The translations under genes and the position numbers were made by a program. From Rivibacter subsaxonicus (GTDB lineage: Bacteria > Pseudomonadota > Gammaproteobacteria > Burkholderiales > Burkholderiaceae_C), in contig NZ_SHKP01000004.1 of NCBI RefSeq assembly GCF_004217215.1, positions 342,829 through 406,828 of the forward strand: a DNA stretch of 64,000 nucleotides, read 5' to 3'. Under the pieces are notes generated by a model. That model searched no databases. It was not told where the DNA came from and saw only the letters and a program-made list of their open reading frames with translations. Within the stretch, counting starts at the first letter, position 1. Every line of letters starts with the position of its first letter. Positions 59,070 through 64,000 of the stretch are shown here, one piece after another.

Positions 59070-60218
59070 CTACGCGCCGCTCAGCGCGCGCTGCGCATGG
59101 GCGCCGCGCGCCGCGCGCGTGCGCAGCCACCACAGCATCAGGCCGCTCCACAGCACGCCGATCGTGACCAGGTCGAGCAGCGCCCACAGCACCTTCATCG
59201 GCAGCCCGCCGTAGTCGCCGAAGTGCAGCGGCTGCGAGAGTTGCAGCAGGGTTGCGTACCAGGGCCGCGGCGCGGCCTCGATGACGCGGCCGCCTTGCGG
59301 CTCGACCAGCACGGTCTGCGTCAGGCGCGCGGTCAGCGCGCTGTCGCCACGCAGCAGCACCGCAAAGTGATCGGGCGTGGCGAGCAGGGTGCCGGGAAAG
59401 GCGATCATGCTGACCACCATGCCGGGCTCGGCCGCCAGTGCCTGCTCCATCGCGTTCTGCACCACGCCGCCCGACGCCGGCGCGCGCGGCGCGATCGCGG
59501 CCGGGGTGCCGCCGCCGGTGCGCAGCGCCGTCACCTGCTCGGCCTGCCAGGCCTTGAGGATCAGCTCGGCCCAGGTGTTGATCACGCCGGTGCTGCCGAC
59601 CACGAGTGCCCACACGAGCGTGACGATGCCGAGCAGGTTGTGCAGGTCGAGCCAGCGCACGCGCGTGCTGCGGTCGTGGCGCACGGTGCCGAACTCGAGC
59701 TTGCGCATGAACGGCGCGTAGAGCACCACGCCGGAGACGATCGCGATCACCAGCAGCAGGCCCATCGCACCGAGGAAGAGCTTGCCCGCCTGGCCGGCGA
59801 ACAGGTCCACGTGCAGGCGGTAGATCACGTGCATGAAGCCTTCGTTGAACACCGGCTCGCCGAGCACCTGCGCCGTGCGCGCGTCGACCGCGGCAAAGCG
59901 CGCCAGGCGCTCGTCGGTGTCGACGCGGGTGTCGAGCTTGACCAGCCACTGCTCGGGCGTCTCCGGCTCGGCGAACAGGTACAGCGGCACCAGGCCCGGG
60001 TGATGGGCCTGCGCCGCCTGCACGACCGCGTCGACGCCGGCACGCGGCGTGGCCGCCGGCAGCGACGGGGTCTCGATGCCGGCGCCGCTGGCGTGCGCTA
60101 TCTCCTCGTAGAAGATCAGCGGCAGCCCGCTCAGGCACAGCAGCAGCATGAATGCCGTGCAGACGAGGCTGGACCAGGTGTGGACCCAGGACCAGCGGCG
60201 CAGGGCCGCGGTGCGCAT
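59070..60218 (-). CDS. PepSY-domain inner-membrane protein, iron-uptake associated
   Basis: The 382-residue protein has four membrane helices (WVHTWSSLVCTAFMLLLCLS; FLGAMGLLLVIAIVSGVVLY; LLGIVTLVWALVVGSTGVI; LLDLVTIGVLWSGLMLWW) with PepSY-type periplasmic stretches between. Conserved His in HVIYRLHVDLFAG and the WLDLHNLLGI helix, plus PLHFGDYGG, mark the PiuB/FegB group. Members are thought to help reduce or release siderophore iron at the inner membrane. It starts two bases after the TonB receptor stop, so both share the Fur-controlled operon. Confidence 0.86.
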   Translation of the reverse strand: MRTAALRRWSWVHTWSSLVCTAFMLLLCLSGLPLIFYEEIAHASGAGIETPSLPAATPRAGVDAVVQAAQAHHPGLVPLYLFAEPETPEQWLVKLDTRVDTDERLARFAAVDARTAQVLGEPVFNEGFMHVIYRLHVDLFAGQAGKLFLGAMGLLLVIAIVSGVVLYAPFMRKLEFGTVRHDRSTRVRWLDLHNLLGIVTLVWALVVGSTGVINTWAELILKAWQAEQVTALRTGGGTPAAIAPRAPASGGVVQNAMEQALAAEPGMVVSMIAFPGTLLATPDHFAVLLRGDSALTARLTQTVLVEPQGGRVIEAAPRPWYATLLQLSQPLHFGDYGGLPMKVLWALLDLVTIGVLWSGLMLWWLRTRAARGAHAQRALSGA

Positions 60219-60220
60219 GC

Positions 60221-62443
60221 TCAGAAGTCCATCGACGCCGTCACCACCAGCGTGCGCGGCTGTGCCAGCACCAGGTAGTTGGCGCCCGGATAGCCGCCGG
60301 CCGAGGCCCAGTAGTTGCGGTCGAAGAGGTTGTCGATGCGCGCGCGCAGCGTCAGCTCCTGTTCGCCGATGCTCAAGCCGTAGCGGGCGCCGATGTCGAA
60401 GCGCGTCCACGAGGGCAGCGACATCGTGTTGGCGGCGTCGGCGTACTGGCTCGAGCTGTAGGTGAGGCGCGCGTTCAGCGCCAGGCCAGGCAGCACCGGC
60501 AGGTCCCATTCGCCGCCGAGGTTGAGCTGGGTCTTGGGCACGCCGATCGCGTGCTTGCCGGTGTCGGTCATCTTGGCGTCGATCAGGTTCAGGCCGCCGA
60601 GCAGGCGCACGCCGGGCAGCGGCTCGCCGAACATCGACAGTTCCAGGCCGCGATGGCGCTGGTCGTCACCCACGACGAAGCTGGCCGTCGTTCCGTCGGG
60701 GTTGAGCTCGAGCGAGCCGACCGGCTTGCTGATCTGGAACAGCGCCGCGTGGCCGCCCAGCTTGCCGAAGTCGAACTTGACGCCGGCCTCGACCTGCTCG
60801 GTCTGGTAGGGCGCGAAGACCTGGCCGCCGTTGGTGACCGGCAGGCCGCCCGGTGTGACCTGCGGCGCCACGTCGCCGCGCACCAGGCCCTCGATGTAGT
60901 TGCCGTAGACCGACAGCGCCGAGGTGGCCTTGTAGAGCAGCGCGACCGACGGCGTCGTGCGGCTGGCCGAGTAGCCGGCGTTCTCGACGCCGCTGTTGTA
61001 GTCGAAGCTGCGGTCCTCGATGCGCTGGCGGCGCGCGCCGAGCGTGAGCTGCAGGCGGCCGTCGATGAAGTTCATCGTGTCGGCCAGCGCCAGGCTCGAG
61101 GTCTCGGTCTTCTGCGTGACCAGCGGCGCGTCGAGATTGCCGCCGACGAAGAAGTCGGCCGGCGGGGCCGGCACCGCGACCGGGTTGTAGAGGCTGCCGG
61201 CAAAGCCGGCGAAGTTGGAGAAGGCGTAGGCGTTGCGCGACTCGAATCTGAAGCTCGACAGCGCCGCCGTCAGGTCGTGCCGCACTTGGCCGGTGTTCAG
61301 CTTGCCGCGGATGCCGAGTTCGCCGGTCACGACGCGATCCTCGCGCGCGTTGTCGAAGCGATAGGCGCTGGTGCTGCCGTCGGGCATTGCCGCCGGATTG
61401 CTCAGCACGTTGTGCTCCTCGCCGCGGCGCGCGCCGGCGGCGGCCCAGACGACGCTGCTGGCGCCGAGATCGACCTCGGCGCGCAGCGTGCCGAAGGTCT
61501 GGCGTTCGTTCGACTCGGTCCAGGGCTGGGCGAAGTTGTTCGAGGCGTCGGGCGCCTGCGGAATGCCGCCGATCGGCGTCACGCTCGGGCGCGGCGCGTC
61601 GAGCTGCTGGTCCTGGTAGCCGATGTCGGCCGACAGCCGCACGCTGCTGCCGTGCCAGTCGAGGCCGAGGCCGACCACGCTGAGTTCCTGCTCCTCGCCC
61701 TCGACCGCGGTCTCGCCGTCGCGTCGTGCGAGGTTGAGGCGCACGCCGGTGGCCTTGTCCTCGCCGAAGCGGCGCGCCAGGTCGGCCGAGGCGTAGCCCT
61801 GGCCGCCGCTCTGCATGCCGAGCGTGACCTCGTTCAGCGCCGCGTTGGGTGCGCGCTTGGGCAGCAGGTTGATCGAGCCGCCGAGGGCGCTGCCGCCCGG
61901 CGCGGCGCCGTTGAGGAAGGCGCTCGGGCCGCGGAACACCTCGACCCGCTCGAGCAGTTCGGCCGCCACGTACTGGCGCGGCAACAGGCCGTAGAGACCG
62001 TTGTAGCTCATGTCGTCCGAGTAGATCGGGAAGCCGCGGATGACGTAGAGCTCCTGGAAGTTGCCGAAGCCGCGCGCGTTGCGCACCGCCGGGTCGTTGA
62101 CCAGCACGTCGCCGACGCCGCGCGCCTGCTGGTTCTGGATCAGGCCCTGGGTGTAGGCGGTGCCGGCGAACGGCGTCTCCATGAAGTCCTTGTTGCCGAG
62201 CAGGCCGACGCGGCCGCCGCGCGCCACCTGGCCGCCGGCGTAGGGCTTGGTCAGGCCGGCGGCCGAGGCGTCGGCGCTGGCCTCGATCACCACCGGCTCG
62301 AGCGTTGCGGTGGGGGCATCGGGGGTGGCACGCGGCGTGGCGTCGGGGATCGGCGCGACCTGTGCCACGGCCGGCGCGGCGGCCAGGCTCAGTTGCACCG
62401 CGAGGGCGATCAGGCTCAGCTTCAGTGGCTGGTTGAGTCTCAT
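60221..62443 (-). CDS. TonB-dependent siderophore receptor
   Basis: The 740-residue outer-membrane receptor has a signal peptide (LSLIALAVQLSLAAAPAVAQ), a TonB-box-like LEPVVIEASA, a plug with FQELYVIRGFPIYSDDMSYN and LERVEVFRGPSAFLNGAAPG, and a barrel ending VVTASMDF. The plug resembles FhuE/FoxA/FcuA-type hydroxamate receptors, but the ligand cannot be read. The ATG at 62443 overlaps the 68-residue membrane protein stop by four bases. A Fur box stands upstream of the operon, which supports iron uptake. Confidence 0.88.
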   Translation of the reverse strand: MRLNQPLKLSLIALAVQLSLAAAPAVAQVAPIPDATPRATPDAPTATLEPVVIEASADASAAGLTKPYAGGQVARGGRVGLLGNKDFMETPFAGTAYTQGLIQNQQARGVGDVLVNDPAVRNARGFGNFQELYVIRGFPIYSDDMSYNGLYGLLPRQYVAAELLERVEVFRGPSAFLNGAAPGGSALGGSINLLPKRAPNAALNEVTLGMQSGGQGYASADLARRFGEDKATGVRLNLARRDGETAVEGEEQELSVVGLGLDWHGSSVRLSADIGYQDQQLDAPRPSVTPIGGIPQAPDASNNFAQPWTESNERQTFGTLRAEVDLGASSVVWAAAGARRGEEHNVLSNPAAMPDGSTSAYRFDNAREDRVVTGELGIRGKLNTGQVRHDLTAALSSFRFESRNAYAFSNFAGFAGSLYNPVAVPAPPADFFVGGNLDAPLVTQKTETSSLALADTMNFIDGRLQLTLGARRQRIEDRSFDYNSGVENAGYSASRTTPSVALLYKATSALSVYGNYIEGLVRGDVAPQVTPGGLPVTNGGQVFAPYQTEQVEAGVKFDFGKLGGHAALFQISKPVGSLELNPDGTTASFVVGDDQRHRGLELSMFGEPLPGVRLLGGLNLIDAKMTDTGKHAIGVPKTQLNLGGEWDLPVLPGLALNARLTYSSSQYADAANTMSLPSWTRFDIGARYGLSIGEQELTLRARIDNLFDRNYWASAGGYPGANYLVLAQPRTLVVTASMDF

Positions 62444-62646
62444 GGGAGTTCTCGCTGCAGGGAAATGGAGGATCGGTTCGAAGTCGATGGCCGCCCGCGA
62501 CTGATGTGCCAGGCAATCAGTGCCAGCGGGAGGGCCAGGCAGAGCCAGGCGATGAGGTCGCCGAGGCCATCGGAGACGAGGCCGGCCAACAGGCCCGCGG
62601 CCGTGACCACGGCCACCAGCGCCGGCCAGAACCAGAGGCGCTTCAT
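62440..62646 (-). CDS. Small two-helix membrane protein, first gene of the iron operon
   Basis: The 68-residue protein has two hydrophobic helices (about residues 3-22, LWFWPALVAVVTAAGLLAGL, and 27-45, DLIAWLCLALPLALIAWH) and a short polar Ser-rich tail. The ATG at 62646 is the best start; the frame is open further right, but that part is Arg-rich and not protein-like. The overlap of four bases with the TonB receptor shows translational coupling. Similar tiny membrane proteins precede siderophore receptors in other proteobacteria; the function is unknown. Confidence 0.72.
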   Translation of the reverse strand: MKRLWFWPALVAVVTAAGLLAGLVSDGLGDLIAWLCLALPLALIAWHISRGRPSTSNRSSISLQRELP

Positions 62647-62838
62647 GCGCGGCCTCCGTCGACGGAAACAACGCCGCACCGGCCGGGCGACCACGGCGCG
62701 AGGGCGCGCGTGGTGCGAGCGGGGCAGGGCGTGGCAGAGGAGAGGAGCGAGCGATGCGGCACAAGCGGTCCGGATGCGGGCCACCCGGGGCGGGTGGCGG
62801 GGACGTTTGGCTTGTGCGCGAAGGCAGTGGCTATCGCG

Positions 62839-62863
62839 ATTCTAAATGCAAACGACTCGCATT
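62839..62863 (-). promoter_or_regulatory. Fur box and promoter of the iron operon
   Basis: AATGCAAACGACTCGCATT (62845-62863) is a 19-bp near-palindrome with the AATGC...GCATT ends of betaproteobacterial Fur sites. Read leftward, TAGAAT (62844-62839) directly abuts it and makes a good -10 box, so bound Fur would block polymerase. The ~190-base leader to the start at 62646 shows no clear structure. Confidence 0.75.
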
Positions 62864-62922
62864 ATCGTGATGCCGACAATCGCGAGGCGGGCGGCGCGCT
62901 GCCTGCCGCCCGCGCGCCGTCG

Positions 62923-63231
62923 TCAGGCCGGCTGGGTGTCGAACATCAGCAGGTCGACGCCGGCCTGGGCGAAGTTGCCGAGGTCGGCCGCGGTGGCGGC
63001 GCCCTGCGGCGAGGTCAACGCGGCTTGGATCGCGGCCATCGAGTCGAACTCGAGGATCGCCACCAGGTGCAGCGGCGCCTCGCCGGCGGGTGTGGCGATC
63101 GGGCCCTTGCTGATCGTGTAGCTGCGCAGGCCGGGCACGGTCTTGGCCAGCGGGATGTGCGTCGAGTGGTAGTAGGCATCGAAGGCCGCGGCGTCGGCGG
63201 GCTTCTTGTACAAGGCGACCAGGCTGGCCAT
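62923..63231 (-). CDS. EthD-family protein
   Basis: The 102-residue dimeric α/β-barrel protein reads MASLVALYKKPADAAAFDAY, YHSTHIPLAKTVPGLRSYTI and HLVAILEFDSMAAIQAALTS, which is the EthD pattern (conserved His in the HxxHxPLA region). EthD was first found in ether degradation, but most members have no known role. It is leftward, upstream of the Fur-controlled operon, and ends 59 bases before the Fur box, so it is probably a separate unit. Confidence 0.85.
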   Translation of the reverse strand: MASLVALYKKPADAAAFDAYYHSTHIPLAKTVPGLRSYTISKGPIATPAGEAPLHLVAILEFDSMAAIQAALTSPQGAATAADLGNFAQAGVDLLMFDTQPA

Positions 63232-63375
63232 GCTGTGTGCTCCTGACGGGCGCTGCCTGCGGCAGACTGGAACCCGCGGCGAGTGTCGAGCCGCGCGCGC
63301 CGGCCGGGCAACTGGCACAAGTCCGTCCCTAGAGGCGGTCGACCGCCTCGGGCGGCGCGAGCATCCGGAGATCCC

Positions 63376-63933
63376 ATGCCCACCTACGTCGCCTTCCTGC
63401 GCGCCATCAATGTCGGCGGCCGCTTCCTGAAGATGAGTGCGCTGGCGGAGCATTTCCGCAGCCTCGGCCATGCCGATGCGCGGACCTACATCAACAGCGG
63501 CAACGTCGTGTTCAGCTCGCGCGCACGCAAGAGCGATGCGCTGGCGCTCGCGCTGACGCAGGGGCTGGAGCCGCTGCTTGGCTTCAGGTCCGAGGCCTTC
63601 GTGCGCTCTCGGGCCGAGGTGGATGCGATCGCCGCGCGTGCGCTCGGCCATGCGTCCGAGGTGCCGTCGTTGAAGGAGGTCAACGTGGCCTTTCTCGACG
63701 CGCCGCTGGACGCATCGCAGTTGGCCGAACTGCTGGCCCTGCGCACCGAGGTCGACAGCTTTTCGACCGAAGGCCGCGAGGTCTACTGGCTGTGTCGGGT
63801 CGGGCAGAGCGAGTCGAAGTTCTCCAACGCCGTCTTCGAGCGACGACTCAGGCTGCGCACGACGTTCAGGCGAGCAACGATGCTCGAGGGCCTGTCGTCA
63901 ATGCTGCGCGGCGAGTTGGCGGATCCGAGGTGA
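63376..63933 (+). CDS. DUF1697 family protein
   Basis: The 185-residue protein starts PTYVAFLRAINVGGRFLKMS, has RTYINSGNVVFSSRA and ends with the family's ESKFSNAVFERRLRLRTTFR and ATMLEGLSSML. This is a widespread family of unknown function with a ferredoxin-like fold. CGGAG lies seven bases before the ATG at 63376. It is divergent from the EthD gene, with 144 bases between them that show nothing notable. Confidence 0.87.
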   Translation: MPTYVAFLRAINVGGRFLKMSALAEHFRSLGHADARTYINSGNVVFSSRARKSDALALALTQGLEPLLGFRSEAFVRSRAEVDAIAARALGHASEVPSLKEVNVAFLDAPLDASQLAELLALRTEVDSFSTEGREVYWLCRVGQSESKFSNAVFERRLRLRTTFRRATMLEGLSSMLRGELADPR

Positions 63934-63975
63934 TCGCGGCGCGGCATCGCCACCGATTCCTTAGCGCCCGCGGCC

Positions 63976-64000
63976 TCAGCGCGCCGGGCTGATCACGCCG
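63976..64000 (-). CDS. Possible C-terminal end of a leftward gene (partial)
   Basis: Read leftward from the right edge, the frame gives GVISPAR then a TGA at 63978-63976. Seven codons are too few to judge, so this is only a possible gene end. The preceding bases 63934-63975 show no other signal. Confidence 0.2.

Noticed and set aside
60152-62845. A rightward open frame of 897 codons antisense to the TonB siderophore receptor.
   Set aside because: The opposite strand has plug, barrel and Fur box; this frame has only low-complexity sequence.
1-64000. Stable RNA genes and mobile elements.
   Set aside because: I saw no tRNA-like cloverleaf, rRNA core, transposase, integrase or flanking inverted repeats; faint ones could be missed by eye.

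Overview
The window is about 70 % G+C with codon use biased to G/C at third positions. It carries many 4-base ATGA/GTGA gene overlaps and holds 49 protein-coding genes, plus the cut end of what may be one more. Gene content (NudB, ClsB with its EEP partner, FolE, a BLUF protein, a PQQ dehydrogenase, Fur-boxed TonB receptors, ECF42 with DGPF proteins) fits a free-living aerobic betaproteobacterium of the order Burkholderiales, perhaps near Rubrivivax, Leptothrix or Methylibium. That placement is inference from gene style, not a database result. I saw no rRNA, tRNA, CRISPR array, transposase or integrase.

Layout. 0-0.5 kb: a ccd-type toxin-antitoxin pair whose antitoxin (cut by the left edge) looks like a Phd/YefM head on a CcdA tail. 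0.5-7.3 kb: nudB, an EEP-family phosphohydrolase and cardiolipin synthase B in one overlapping run; a DUF805 membrane protein; an SDR oxidoreductase; and the ligase-associated exonuclease plus ATP-dependent DNA ligase pair. 7.3-16 kb: a leftward operon of binding protein, two permeases, a small membrane protein, two ABC ATPases, DhaL and DhaK, with a divergent LacI-type regulator. It looks like uptake and phosphorylation of an unidentified short ketose. 16-17.2 kb: folE and a BLUF photoreceptor. 17.4-21.4 kb: a PQQ-dependent sugar dehydrogenase, its probable cytochrome c and a TonB receptor closely resembling the PQQ importer PqqU (YncD). 21.4-23.9 kb: a methyltransferase, an EamA transporter and a DUF429 protein.

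24-40 kb: a type I secretion locus (HlyB-like ABC transporter, HlyD-like adaptor, group 4 glycosyltransferase, small membrane protein) ending in a 3433-residue protein with a lipase-like head and a very long RTX region. Base composition drops visibly in its last 11 kb. 40.4-55.3 kb: the most unusual part, five consecutive genes of exported repeat proteins: a single-domain DUF11-like protein, an 877-residue multi-repeat protein, a ~1986-residue protein joining DUF11-like, carboxypeptidase-regulatory-like, SdrD-B-like and outer-membrane-barrel-like parts, an OmpA-type peptidoglycan-binding protein, and a 1529-residue propeller plus DUF11 repeat protein. The last three overlap by four bases. I read this as one cell-surface assembly of unknown function.

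55.4-59.1 kb: a GNAT acetyltransferase, then YciI (DGPF) and VOC proteins leading into an ECF42-type sigma factor. 59.1-62.9 kb: a leftward iron operon (small membrane protein, TonB siderophore receptor, PepSY protein) behind a 19-bp Fur box. The right end has an EthD-family protein, a DUF1697 protein and perhaps the last codons of a leftward gene. No gap between genes exceeds 300 bases; the larger ones are described under their hairpins or regulatory sites.
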